DNA of 64,000 nt from positions 372,001-436,000 of the forward strand of contig NZ_JAPDMX010000028.1 in NCBI RefSeq assembly GCF_025971955.1, written 5' to 3'. This stretch comes from Shewanella subflava. Its GTDB lineage: Bacteria > Pseudomonadota > Gammaproteobacteria > Enterobacterales > Shewanellaceae. The notes under the pieces were generated by a model. It searched no databases, was not told the DNA's origin, and was given only the letters and a program-made list of their open reading frames with translations. The position numbers and the translations under genes were made by a program. Below, piece by piece: positions 8,622 to 17,045 of the stretch (positions are counted from its first letter, which is position 1; each line of letters opens with the position of its first letter).

Positions 8622-8790
8622 CAACGCTAGGCAAACCTTACGACCTGATTATTTGATTAGAATTTATTACCTAATTAAAATTTATCAATAACATGAATAG
8701 ACTCTAATAACAGCTTTAGCATGACGAAATGTTAAAACACACGAAAACGGGCTGAATCAAACCAGAACCAATATCACCGTAAGCGAAGCG

Positions 8791-8941
8791 TTCCGTTATC
8801 TGTAATCCGTATTCCGTTATCTGTAATCCGTATTCCGTTATCCGTATTCCGTATTCCGTTATCCGTATTCCGTTATCCGTATTCCGTTATCCGTATTCCG
8901 TTATCCGTTATCCGTATTCCGTATTCCGTATACCGTAATCC
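8791..8941. repeat. 7-bp tandem repeat array (CCGTTAT/CCGTATT type)
   Basis: About twenty copies of the heptamers CCGTTAT, CCGTATT and CTGTAAT in irregular order. It is a different heptamer from the TCTAG family but shares the period and the intergenic location. An AGCGAAGCG motif flanks it on both sides (near 8782 and 8945), and a short TCTAG-type array follows at 8958-8988. Confidence 0.9.
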
Positions 8942-8957
8942 ATAAGCGAAGCGCTTA

Positions 8958-8988
8958 GCCTCTAGCCTCTAGCTTCTAGACTCTAAGC
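8958..8988. repeat. 7-bp tandem repeat array (CCTCTAG/CTTCTAG type)
   Basis: Four copies of the TCTAG heptamer, placed between the CCGTTAT array and the wza-like gene. Here both heptamer families occur side by side. Confidence 0.8.
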
Positions 8989-9028
8989 TTTACAACCTAA
9001 TTCAAACCAATAATATCGGAGAGACCTG

Positions 9029-11761
9029 GTGTTCCATAAAACCAAAAACATGTTCATTGCAGGCTTATCTGCCCTTATTATCATAAGCTCGCCAGCCTTG
9101 GCTATTACCCCATCCCCACAAATGATCGAGCAGTTCAAGCAACTGCCAAAATCTGAGCAGCAGCGAATTGCTAAGCAATACGGAATTGACCCAGCAGTGC
9201 TTGCTGGTGGTCAACAAGTGGCGCCAGTCACCAATCCTGAAGTAGTTGCTCAACGCAATGCCGAGCAAGATATCGCCAATGCGAAAAAACAAGCTAACGA
9301 CTTTGATTTTTCTGATGACAGCCAAAAAGCTGAGTTAAAGCGTTTTGGTTATGACATGTTTGCCGGTGAACCATCTACTTTTGCACCTGTGACCGATGTA
9401 CCAGTACCAAGTGATTATAAGGTTGGCCCTGGCGATACCATTAAGGTGCAATTATTTGGTAAAGATAATAAAGAATATACTCTGAGTATTAACCGTGATG
9501 GCACCATTCAATTTCCTGAATTAGGACCCATTTCGGTTAATGGGTTAAGTTTTTCTGAACTGCGCGAACAGTTACAGCAACGTATCAAGCAACAAATGAT
9601 TGGTATTGAATCGAATATTTCTATGGGTGAATTACGTACCATAAGAATATTTGTCGCAGGCGATGCGTATAAATCTGGTTCATATACGGTCTCCAGCTTA
9701 TCAACTATCACCCAAGCTTTATTTGTAGCCGGTGGCGTGAATGAAATTGGTAGCCTCAGAAACATTCAAGTCAAGCGTAGCGGCAAACTAGTTGGTACGT
9801 TTGATATGTATGACTTATTACTTAGGGGCGATGCCTCGGGTGATATCGGTCTTCGCTCTGGTGACGTTGTATTTATTCCATCCGTGGGTGGTTTAGTTTC
9901 GGTAACGGGTGAAGTCCGTCGTCCTGCTATTTATGAATTAAAAACCGGTGAAACCATTGCTGATATTGTAAAAATGGCAGCGGGTGTGACTCAAGCGGCA
10001 TATTCAAAGTCAACTAGCATTGAACGATATAACGCTAATGGCCTAAAAACCATTTTAAACGTAGATTTAACCACCAGTAAAGGTGCCCAAGTTAAGGCTA
10101 AAGCTGGCGACTTTGTGAGAGTCAAAAATGCTTCACTACAATATGAAGATGCAGTAACGGTTGTTGGTGCGGTTGTGCGCCCAGGCAAATATCAATGGCA
10201 CGCGGGGCAAAAGGTTAGCCATTTATTACCATCTATTTGGGGTGATTTATCCGCAAATGTTGATTTAGAATATGCGCTAGTGGTGCGTGAAATCAATAAT
10301 TATGGTGAAATAAAAGTGTTTCAATTTTCATTAGGTAAAGCACTTAATGAGCCACAATCTACTGAAAACTTGTCACTCCAACCGCGCGATAAAGTGATTG
10401 TATTTAATTTCAATGATAAAACATTGAATCGTTATGAGTTAAATAAACTAGTTCAAACTCGTATCAAAAAAATCTCGTCATTAAAAGGTGAAGCGTTAGT
10501 CAGTGATGACACGTTTGAAAGTGGATTTAACTCCTTGAACACCTCATTGGATAACCGTTACAAAAGTTCAATTGCGGGTGTAGCCATTACGGGCAGTATT
10601 GAAGAAAAAGACGACGTGGTTAGAAACGAAGTCGAAAAAATGCTGACAAACCTGTTTGATGACCGTGATTTGATAAAGCTCAGTTCATCCATGCGCAGAA
10701 CAGAATTGCTTTATCCGATACTTAACCAACTTTCACAGCAGCGTAAAGTAAACCAAGGCCTAAATATTGTCGCGATTGGTGGCAAAGTGCGACACCCAGG
10801 TATATACCCACTCACTCAAAATGCCCACGTGGCGGATTTGATTGTTGCAGCAGGGGGATTAGTTGAAGGCGCTTATGTGGAACGCGCTGAACTCACCAGA
10901 GCGAATGACACCGATGCACTAGCCGATATTGCGCACACCAATGTAAACATTAATGGTGTTTTACTCGGCATGCCGGAAGATAATGTCATGTTACAACCGC
11001 GCGATATGTTAACCGTACTGACAACCCCAGAGTGGCAAGAGCGTAAAGTGATTGAAATTCGTGGTGAAGTTAAATTCCCAGGTACCTACAATATTCGTCG
11101 CGGTGAGCGCCTATCTGATGTACTAGCACGAGCGGGCGGCTTTACTGATTATGCTTTCCCAAGTGCCGCAGTATTTGTTCGTGAATCAATTAAAAACCAA
11201 GAACAAATAGAGATTAAAAAGCTCGCCGATCAATTACGTCGAGACATCGCCACCCGTGGTGTATCAAAAGATGGCACAGTAGTTAACTACGCTGATGCAC
11301 AATTGATGTTAACTGATTTAGAAAGTATCAAAGCAGTGGGCCGTTTGGTTGTCGATCTCAACGCCATTAGTTTAGGCATTCCTGAAGCTGATATTCAATT
11401 AGAAAATAGCGATATTTTATATGTGCCAACGGTTAAGCAAACGGTTGCAGTTATGGGTGAAGTACAGCATCAGGCAACCCATCGATTCAAAGAGGGTCTA
11501 ACGTTAGACAACTATTTAGATATGTCAGGCGGCCCAAGAGAGCGTGCAGATGATGACCGCACCTATATCATTAAAGCTGATGGCTCAGTCATGCTACCCG
11601 TTGCCAGTTTATGGTTCAGCGGTAATGCCACGCTATCACCAGGCGACACTATCATCGTGCCACTGGATACAGAATACAAAGATAACCTAACGCTATGGAC
11701 ACAAGTAACAGGCATAATCTACAACACCGCAGTAGCCATCTCCGCTATTTCTGGACTTTAA
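9029..11761 (+). CDS. Wza/OtnA-like polysaccharide export protein with multiple SLBB domains
   Basis: A 910-residue exported protein of the polysaccharide biosynthesis/export family. The start is a GTG placed 5-6 bases after CGGAGAGA. A signal peptide ends near ALA (residue 25). The export domain begins VPSDYKVGPGDTIKVQLFGK (about residue 128) and is followed by several SLBB-type beta-grasp units, recognisable by repeated openings such as VTGEVRRPAIYELKTGETI, VVGAVVRPGKYQWHAGQKV, IGGKVRHPGIYPL and IRGEVKFPGTYNIRRGERL. It is about twice the size of E. coli Wza, like OtnA-type proteins of vibrios. Probable role: outer-membrane/periplasmic channel for capsule or O-antigen polymer. It heads the RfaH-controlled locus. 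Confidence 0.88.
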   Translation: MFHKTKNMFIAGLSALIIISSPALAITPSPQMIEQFKQLPKSEQQRIAKQYGIDPAVLAGGQQVAPVTNPEVVAQRNAEQDIANAKKQANDFDFSDDSQKAELKRFGYDMFAGEPSTFAPVTDVPVPSDYKVGPGDTIKVQLFGKDNKEYTLSINRDGTIQFPELGPISVNGLSFSELREQLQQRIKQQMIGIESNISMGELRTIRIFVAGDAYKSGSYTVSSLSTITQALFVAGGVNEIGSLRNIQVKRSGKLVGTFDMYDLLLRGDASGDIGLRSGDVVFIPSVGGLVSVTGEVRRPAIYELKTGETIADIVKMAAGVTQAAYSKSTSIERYNANGLKTILNVDLTTSKGAQVKAKAGDFVRVKNASLQYEDAVTVVGAVVRPGKYQWHAGQKVSHLLPSIWGDLSANVDLEYALVVREINNYGEIKVFQFSLGKALNEPQSTENLSLQPRDKVIVFNFNDKTLNRYELNKLVQTRIKKISSLKGEALVSDDTFESGFNSLNTSLDNRYKSSIAGVAITGSIEEKDDVVRNEVEKMLTNLFDDRDLIKLSSSMRRTELLYPILNQLSQQRKVNQGLNIVAIGGKVRHPGIYPLTQNAHVADLIVAAGGLVEGAYVERAELTRANDTDALADIAHTNVNINGVLLGMPEDNVMLQPRDMLTVLTTPEWQERKVIEIRGEVKFPGTYNIRRGERLSDVLARAGGFTDYAFPSAAVFVRESIKNQEQIEIKKLADQLRRDIATRGVSKDGTVVNYADAQLMLTDLESIKAVGRLVVDLNAISLGIPEADIQLENSDILYVPTVKQTVAVMGEVQHQATHRFKEGLTLDNYLDMSGGPRERADDDRTYIIKADGSVMLPVASLWFSGNATLSPGDTIIVPLDTEYKDNLTLWTQVTGIIYNTAVAISAISGL

Positions 11762-11860
11762 AAAGCGAACGCTACGCTGACGGAACGCTGCGCTACGGAC
11801 GCTACGCTCCCAAGGCTTTTACCGTAAGCTAAGTGTTCGATGTTACAACCAAGGATGGTT

Positions 11861-12211
11861 ATGAAATTTCAAACTTTAGAAGTTTGGCAACTGAGTTATG
11901 GATTATCTTGCTCAATCTATCAGCAGACTAAAGATATGCGAGATTGGGGCTTTAGGGATCAGATCACACGTTCAGGGTTATCGGTACCTTCCAATATTGC
12001 CGAGGGAATTGAGAGACAAGGTGCCAAAGAGCAAATTCAATTTTTGTATATAGCTAAAGCTTCACTTGCAGAGTTAATGACTCAGCTAATGATCGGGACA
12101 GAGATTGGTTATCTTGATGCAGTCTTTGTTGATGAAAAACTACAAATTGCTGAGCGAATATCTGCAATGCTTGCTGGTTTGATTAACAGCATAAAAAGCC
12201 GAAGTCGATGA
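11861..12211 (+). CDS. Four-helix bundle protein (S23/IVS family)
   Basis: A 116-residue protein of the four-helix-bundle 'S23 ribosomal protein / 23S intervening sequence-associated' family, recognised by FQTLEVWQLSYGL near the start and FRDQITRSGLSVPSNIAEG in the middle, with EQIQFLYIAKASLAEL following. The start is set at 11861 because AAGGA lies 6 bases upstream; an upstream ATG at 11840 lacks a site. The function of the family is unknown; members are often found inside polysaccharide loci and between repeats, as here. The DNA before it is made of CGCTACGCT-like repeats, and a CCGTTAT array follows, so it may be carried with a repeat unit. Confidence 0.85.
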   Translation: MKFQTLEVWQLSYGLSCSIYQQTKDMRDWGFRDQITRSGLSVPSNIAEGIERQGAKEQIQFLYIAKASLAELMTQLMIGTEIGYLDAVFVDEKLQIAERISAMLAGLINSIKSRSR

Positions 12212-12250
12212 AAAGCTCAGATTTACAAGATTGTATTATTCCTATTTTTA

Positions 12251-12310
12251 CCGTAACCCGTTATCCGTTATCCATAATCTGTTAGCGAAGCGTTCCGTAA
12301 GCGCAGCATT
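12251..12310. repeat. Short CCGTTAT repeat with AGCGAAGCG motif
   Basis: Two to three copies of the CCGTTAT heptamer followed by TTAGCGAAGCGTTCCGTAAGCG, the same combination seen around 8780-8945. It fills most of the gap between the S23-type gene and wzz. Confidence 0.7.
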
Positions 12311-12344
12311 CTATTTTTCAGAACAAAAAAGAGACAAAAGATAA

Positions 12345-13307
12345 ATGTCTATAGAAGTTACAAAATACCAACAAGATGTTACATTTCCACAACATCAAGA
12401 CGATGAAATCGATCTCCGCGAACTTTTTTCCGTTATCTGGAAGGGCAAGTGGCTCATCATTGCTATCACCGGAGTATTCGCCATTGGCTCAGTCCTTTTT
12501 GCACTTAGCCAACCAAACACTTACAAATCTGAAGCTTTATTGGCACCAGCTGATGCAGAGCAAGGTGGCGGTGGTTTAGCCGCGTTAGCGGGGCAATTTG
12601 GCGGTTTAGCATCAATGGCAGGTATCAACCTTGGTGGTAAAGGTGGTGTTGATAAAACCCAGATGGCCATCGAAGTGATGAAGTCACGTCAATTCACTAG
12701 CGCTTTTATTCAAAGTCATAACCTACTACCTGATTTGATGGCGATTAAAAGCTGGAATATGGCAGACAATACCATAACGTATGATGACGAAATGTACCTT
12801 GCTGCAGACAATAAATGGATCCGTGAAGTACAAGCACCATTCAAACCTGAACCTTCAATGCAAGAAGCTTTCAAAGAATTCAGTAAAATTGTTGCAGTGA
12901 ATACCGACAAAGAAACCGGCATGGTGAAAATTACAGTTGAGCATTTATCGCCATTCATTGCCCAGCAATGGGTTAACTGGTTAATTCTAGACATCAATAA
13001 AGTAATGAAAGAACGTGATGTGGCAGAAGCCATTAAAAGCACAGCGTTTTTAGAAAGTAAAATTGAACAAACCAACGTAGCCGATATCCGCTCAATTCTT
13101 TACAAGTTAATCGAAGAGCAAGCTAAAACCATTATGTTTGCCGAGGTTCGTGAAGAATATGTCTTTAAAACCATCGATCCAGCATTAGTACCAGAAGAAA
13201 AAGCAGGCCCTAAACGCGCACTCATCTGTGTATTAGGCACCATGCTTGGCGGCATGTTGGCAATTATGTTGGTATTAATCAGACATTTTGTTAGGAAAGA
13301 GAATTAA
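12345..13307 (+). CDS. wzz: Wzz-family polysaccharide chain-length regulator
   Basis: A 320-residue inner-membrane protein of the Wzz/PCP family that sets the modal chain length of Wzy-polymerised polysaccharides. It shows the classic layout: a short cytosolic N-terminus with DEIDLRELFSVIWKGKW, a first membrane segment (about residues 36-55), a periplasmic domain with LLAPADAEQGGGGLAALAGQ, and a second membrane segment (about residues 290-310) near the C-terminus, preceded by the Pro/Gly-rich VPEEKAGPKRALI. There is no C-terminal tyrosine kinase domain, so it is the PCP-1/O-antigen type rather than Wzc. It pairs with wzx and wzy downstream. Confidence 0.92.
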   Translation: MSIEVTKYQQDVTFPQHQDDEIDLRELFSVIWKGKWLIIAITGVFAIGSVLFALSQPNTYKSEALLAPADAEQGGGGLAALAGQFGGLASMAGINLGGKGGVDKTQMAIEVMKSRQFTSAFIQSHNLLPDLMAIKSWNMADNTITYDDEMYLAADNKWIREVQAPFKPEPSMQEAFKEFSKIVAVNTDKETGMVKITVEHLSPFIAQQWVNWLILDINKVMKERDVAEAIKSTAFLESKIEQTNVADIRSILYKLIEEQAKTIMFAEVREEYVFKTIDPALVPEEKAGPKRALICVLGTMLGGMLAIMLVLIRHFVRKEN

Positions 13308-13323
13308 GAGTCTTTGGTTTTAT

Positions 13324-13359
13324 AGTTTCTAGTAGCGAAGCGCTCTAGCAATCTAGAAT
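13324..13359. repeat. Degenerate TCTAG heptamer repeat
   Basis: Scattered CTAG heptamers with an AGCGAAGCGCT motif just after wzz. It is the last array of this family in the window; none is seen in the remaining 50 kb. Confidence 0.6.
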
Positions 13360-13369
13360 CAACTCTTTT

Positions 13370-13560
13370 AAGAGCCTATTGGGACGGTTTTAAAGAAAAC
13401 CATAAAACCGAGGCTCTATGCAGGTTAGCGAATGTTGACCTGTCTCAAAATGGATAAAAAGTGTCTCAGCTTGGTTTGTAAGGCTGAGGTACAAAAATGA
13501 CAATATTCAATTCATTTAGTCTATTTCTACTCGTAAATAGACAACTCTACACGTCTCGGA
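13370..13560 (+). promoter_or_regulatory. Hairpin-rich leader before rmlB
   Basis: The gap between wzz and rmlB contains nested inverted repeats: outer arms AGAGCCT and AGGCTCT enclosing GGTTTT/AAAACC, followed by CTCAGC/GCTGAG about 70 bases later. No gene is seen here. The nested structure could be an RNA leader or processing site inside the long transcript; no known riboswitch was recognised. Confidence 0.45.
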
Positions 13561-13569
13561 AACATCAAA

Positions 13570-14640
13570 ATGAAGATTTTAGTTACAGGTGGAGCAGGGT
13601 TTATTGGCTCTGCTGTCGTTCGTCATATTATTAACAACACCAATGACAGTGTGATCAATCTAGATAAATTGACCTACGCAGGTAATTTAGAATCATTAGT
13701 AAGTGTTGAATCAAACGAGCGCTATTCTTTTGAGCAAGTTGATATTTGTAATCGGTCAGAATTAGACAGAGTATTTAGTACCCATAAACCAGATGCTGTA
13801 ATGCACCTTGCTGCAGAGTCTCACGTTGACCGTTCAATTACAGGCCCTGCAGATTTCATCCAAACCAATATCGTTGGCACTTACACACTTCTTGAAGCAA
13901 CTAGAGCTTACTGGAACACGTTAGCGGATGATGCTAAAAAAGCATTTCGTTTTCACCATATCTCAACTGACGAAGTATACGGTGATTTACCTCATCCAGA
14001 TGAAGTACAAAGTGCTGAAGAGTTAACTCTTTTTACTGAAACTACTTCATACGCACCAAGCAGCCCATATTCTGCATCTAAAGCATCAAGCGACCATTTG
14101 GTGAGAGCCTGGTTACGTACTTATGCTTTACCAACGATAATAACCAACTGCTCTAATAACTATGGCCCATATCACTTCCCTGAAAAGTTAATCCCTTTAG
14201 TTATCTTAAATGCATTAGAAGGTAAGGCATTACCAATTTATGGTAAAGGTGATCAAATTCGAGATTGGCTATATGTAGAAGATCACGCACGAGCACTCTA
14301 CAAAGTGGTTACTGAGGGGAAAGTAGGTGAAACCTATAACATTGGTGGCCATAACGAAAAACAAAATATTGAAGTGGTAAACACCATTTGTAGTATTTTA
14401 GATGCCCTAGTACCTAAAACTACGCCATACGCGGAACAAATCACTTATGTAACTGACCGTCCTGGTCATGACCGTCGTTATGCGATTGACGCAAGTAAAA
14501 TGAGTAAAGAACTCAACTGGCAACCTGAAGAAACATTCGAAACCGGCCTAAGCAAAACAGTTGAATGGTATTTAGCTAACAAAACATGGTGCCAACATGT
14601 GCAAGATGGTAGCTACCATCGCGAACGTTTAGGGATTTAG
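13570..14640 (+). CDS. rmlB: dTDP-glucose 4,6-dehydratase
   Basis: A 356-residue short-chain dehydrogenase/reductase that converts dTDP-glucose to dTDP-4-keto-6-deoxyglucose. The NAD-binding loop [14 protein letters not shown] is at residue 7; [12 protein letters not shown] and [13 protein letters not shown] are family blocks, and the catalytic pair is in [12 protein letters not shown]. The length is normal. rmlA follows after 65 bp, but no rmlC or rmlD is present, so the product feeds another dTDP-sugar; the aminotransferase and acyltransferase downstream explain it. The name rffG is also used for such copies. Confidence 0.96.
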   Translation: MKILVTGGAGFIGSAVVRHIINNTNDSVINLDKLTYAGNLESLVSVESNERYSFEQVDICNRSELDRVFSTHKPDAVMHLAAESHVDRSITGPADFIQTNIVGTYTLLEATRAYWNTLADDAKKAFRFHHISTDEVYGDLPHPDEVQSAEELTLFTETTSYAPSSPYSASKASSDHLVRAWLRTYALPTIITNCSNNYGPYHFPEKLIPLVILNALEGKALPIYGKGDQIRDWLYVEDHARALYKVVTEGKVGETYNIGGHNEKQNIEVVNTICSILDALVPKTTPYAEQITYVTDRPGHDRRYAIDASKMSKELNWQPEETFETGLSKTVEWYLANKTWCQHVQDGSYHRERLGI

Positions 14641-14705
14641 CATTTTGTTTTTGTGCCCTATTTCTCTACAACCTAGGGCTTATTAATTTAGGGATTTATT
14701 TACAT

Positions 14706-15581
14706 ATGAAAGGCATTATTTTAGCCGGCGGATCAGGTACACGCTTGTATCCTATTACCATGGGCGTTTCAAAACAGTTATTACCAGTTTATGACAAGCC
14801 AATGATTTACTACCCCATATCAGTGTTAATGCTTGCAGGTATTCGTGAAATATTAATTATTACTACACCTGAAGATCAATCCTCATTCCAACGTTTGTTA
14901 GGTGATGGCACTAGTTTCGGCATTAAGCTAGAGTATGCGGTGCAACCAAGTCCTGATGGGTTGGCTCAAGCCTTTCTTATTGGTGAAGATTTTATTGGTG
15001 ATGATGCTGTTTGTTTAGTGTTGGGTGATAATATTTTCTATGGTCAAGGCTTTAGCTCTAAACTTAAAAAAGCAGTTGATATAGCGAATAACCATTCAGG
15101 AGCAACTGTATTTGGTTATCAAGTAAAGGATCCTGAACGTTTCGGTGTTGTAGAATTTGATATTAATCAAAAAGCGATATCAATAGAAGAAAAACCTAAG
15201 AAACCGAAAAGCCATTACGCAGTGACTGGCCTATATTTCTATCCAAATAATGTAGTAAAACAAGCGAAATTAGTTACACCTTCGTCACGTGGAGAGCTTG
15301 AAATTACCACATTGAATGAAATGTATCTTAATGACGACAATTTACATGTAGAAATGTTAGGTCGAGGATTTGCTTGGCTAGATACCGGTACCCATGAAAG
15401 CCTCTTAGAAGCAGCACAGTTTGTGGAAACGCTAGAAAAACGCCAAGGTTATAAAATAGCCTGTTTAGAGGAAATTGCTTATTTACAGCATTGGCTAACA
15501 GAGGAACAATTAATAGCGCGCGGTGATTTGATGAGCAAAAACAGTTATGGCCAATATCTGTTAACCTTAACTAAGCCCTAA
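14706..15581 (+). CDS. rmlA: Glucose-1-phosphate thymidylyltransferase
   Basis: A 291-residue nucleotidyltransferase making dTDP-glucose from dTTP and glucose-1-phosphate. The signature [20 protein letters not shown] starts at residue 8, followed by [27 protein letters not shown] (metal-binding Asp) and [19 protein letters not shown]. The length is normal. Works with RmlB directly upstream. wzx begins 5 bases after its stop, so the genes are translationally close. Confidence 0.96.
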   Translation: MKGIILAGGSGTRLYPITMGVSKQLLPVYDKPMIYYPISVLMLAGIREILIITTPEDQSSFQRLLGDGTSFGIKLEYAVQPSPDGLAQAFLIGEDFIGDDAVCLVLGDNIFYGQGFSSKLKKAVDIANNHSGATVFGYQVKDPERFGVVEFDINQKAISIEEKPKKPKSHYAVTGLYFYPNNVVKQAKLVTPSSRGELEITTLNEMYLNDDNLHVEMLGRGFAWLDTGTHESLLEAAQFVETLEKRQGYKIACLEEIAYLQHWLTEEQLIARGDLMSKNSYGQYLLTLTKP

Positions 15582-15586
15582 TTTAC

Positions 15587-17014
15587 ATGAGTGATCTTGC
15601 AAGCAAAACTAAAAAAGGTCTGCAATGGAGCGCCTTGGAACGCTTTTTAACCCAAGGTATACAACTCGCAATCACCTTATATTTGGCGCGATTATTAGGG
15701 CCAACTGCTTTTGGCTTGGTGGGGATGTTGGCAGTGTTTATTGCTATTGCTAATGTATTTGTTGATAGTGGTTTTACATCGGCGTTAATTCGTAAAAACG
15801 AGCGTACAGAAAGTGATTTGGTAACTGCCTTTTATTACAACATTGCAATGGCGGGATTCTGCTACATTGCTTTGTTTATCTGTGCACCATTCGTAGCAGA
15901 TTTTTATCAACAAGCCGAGCTGCAAACTCTGTTGCGGGTCTTAGGTTTAGCGGTGCTAATAAACGCATTTACGTTAATTCCGCGCGTTAAACTTAATGTG
16001 GCGATGGACTTTAAGACCCAAGCTAAAATATCAGTACTGAGCGTGATCATTAGTGGGCCAACAGCGATAATATTAGCAATTAACGGTTATGGAGTATGGT
16101 CGTTGGTAGTGCAAGCCTTGCTTAATGCTATTTGTACTACATTGTTATTTAATATTTTTGTCCCTTGGTTACCCCGGGGCAATATTACTAGGCACGCTTT
16201 TAATTATCTATTTGGTTATGGCAGCAAATTGTTATTATCTGGCTTATTGGATGCCATCTACAACAATTTGTATCAAATCATTATAGGCAAAAAATTTAGC
16301 CCTGCCGTAGTGGGGCAATATACTCAAGCCAATCAATTAGCCAGTGTACCAGTGACTACCTTAACGGGCATTATTCAGCGCGTTACTTTCCCGTTGTTTA
16401 GTCAGTTACAAGATGATCCAGATAAAATGGCAAACGCCTATCGTCAAACCTTAATATTATCATCGATAGTGATCTTCCCATTAATAGTTGGTTTGGGGTT
16501 AATTGCCAAGCCATTGTTGACTAATTTTTTAGGCGAGCAGTGGCAGGGTGCCGCAGCGCTGCTTAGTGTGTTGTGTTTGGGTTATATGCTATACCCGATC
16601 CATTCCATTAATTTAAATTTATTGCAAGTCACTGGCCGCAGTGATCTGTTTTTAAAGCTTGAGGTGATGAAAAAAATTATTGGCGTTTCTGTGCTACTGT
16701 TGAGCATTCCTTATGGTGTACTAGCGATGTGCCTCGGTTTTACCTTGACTTCCTATTTAGCCTTATTACTTAACACCTATTACACCGGCAAGTTAACGCA
16801 TTTAAGCCAATGGCAACAATGTAAAGATATTTTACCTATTTGGTTTGCCGTATTAGTGGCCGCTGCATTGGGGTATGGCGCTGGTTTATATTTTTCGCAA
16901 GCTTGGTCGCAAATAGTGGTTAACTTGAGTGTGGCTTTATTAGCGTATGGAATGTATTTAGTGTTGGCGCAAAAGCCACTGCTGCTGCAACTGCGCGATA
17001 CCTTATACCGTTAA
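15587..17014 (+). CDS. wzx: Wzx-type O-unit flippase (MOP superfamily, MviN/WzxC-like)
   Basis: A 475-residue polytopic membrane protein with about 12-14 hydrophobic segments. It begins SDLASKTKKGLQWSALERFL, a typical start for the polysaccharide transporter family related to WzxC, and contains LARLLGPTAFGLVGMLAVF and YGSKLLLSGLLDAIYNNLYQ. Probable role: moving undecaprenyl-diphosphate-linked repeat units across the inner membrane for Wzy polymerisation. Unlike enzymes, substrate specificity cannot be read from the sequence. Flanked by rmlA and the aminotransferase gene with short spacers. Confidence 0.88.
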   Translation: MSDLASKTKKGLQWSALERFLTQGIQLAITLYLARLLGPTAFGLVGMLAVFIAIANVFVDSGFTSALIRKNERTESDLVTAFYYNIAMAGFCYIALFICAPFVADFYQQAELQTLLRVLGLAVLINAFTLIPRVKLNVAMDFKTQAKISVLSVIISGPTAIILAINGYGVWSLVVQALLNAICTTLLFNIFVPWLPRGNITRHAFNYLFGYGSKLLLSGLLDAIYNNLYQIIIGKKFSPAVVGQYTQANQLASVPVTTLTGIIQRVTFPLFSQLQDDPDKMANAYRQTLILSSIVIFPLIVGLGLIAKPLLTNFLGEQWQGAAALLSVLCLGYMLYPIHSINLNLLQVTGRSDLFLKLEVMKKIIGVSVLLLSIPYGVLAMCLGFTLTSYLALLLNTYYTGKLTHLSQWQQCKDILPIWFAVLVAAALGYGAGLYFSQAWSQIVVNLSVALLAYGMYLVLAQKPLLLQLRDTLYR

Positions 17015-17045
17015 TGGTTTAATTATTTTTACTTTGGATGTAAAT

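Larger units (their letters stand above)
7982..9028 (+). promoter_or_regulatory. Long structured leader of the polysaccharide operon
   Basis: About 1 kb without a gene separates rfaH from the wza-like gene. A TATAAT box at 8236-8241 (no good -35 box) could start a transcript near 8249. The following about 380 bases hold the ops element and at least six inverted repeats: TGTCC/GGACA just after ops, CGAATGAA/TTCATTCG, GGGCG/CGCCC, AAGGTC/GACCTT at 8457-8470, AATAATTGT/ACAATTATT at 8511-8533 and CCCTAAGG with its partner near 8580. A 40-bp repeat occurs twice, and a CCGTTAT array fills 8791-8941. The arrangement fits a long untranslated leader read by RfaH-modified polymerase; the promoter is the weakest part of the call. 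Confidence 0.7.

Noticed and set aside
8791-8941. CCGTTAT array considered as a CRISPR-like array
   Set aside because: The unit is only 7 bp with no unique spacers and there are no cas genes in the window.
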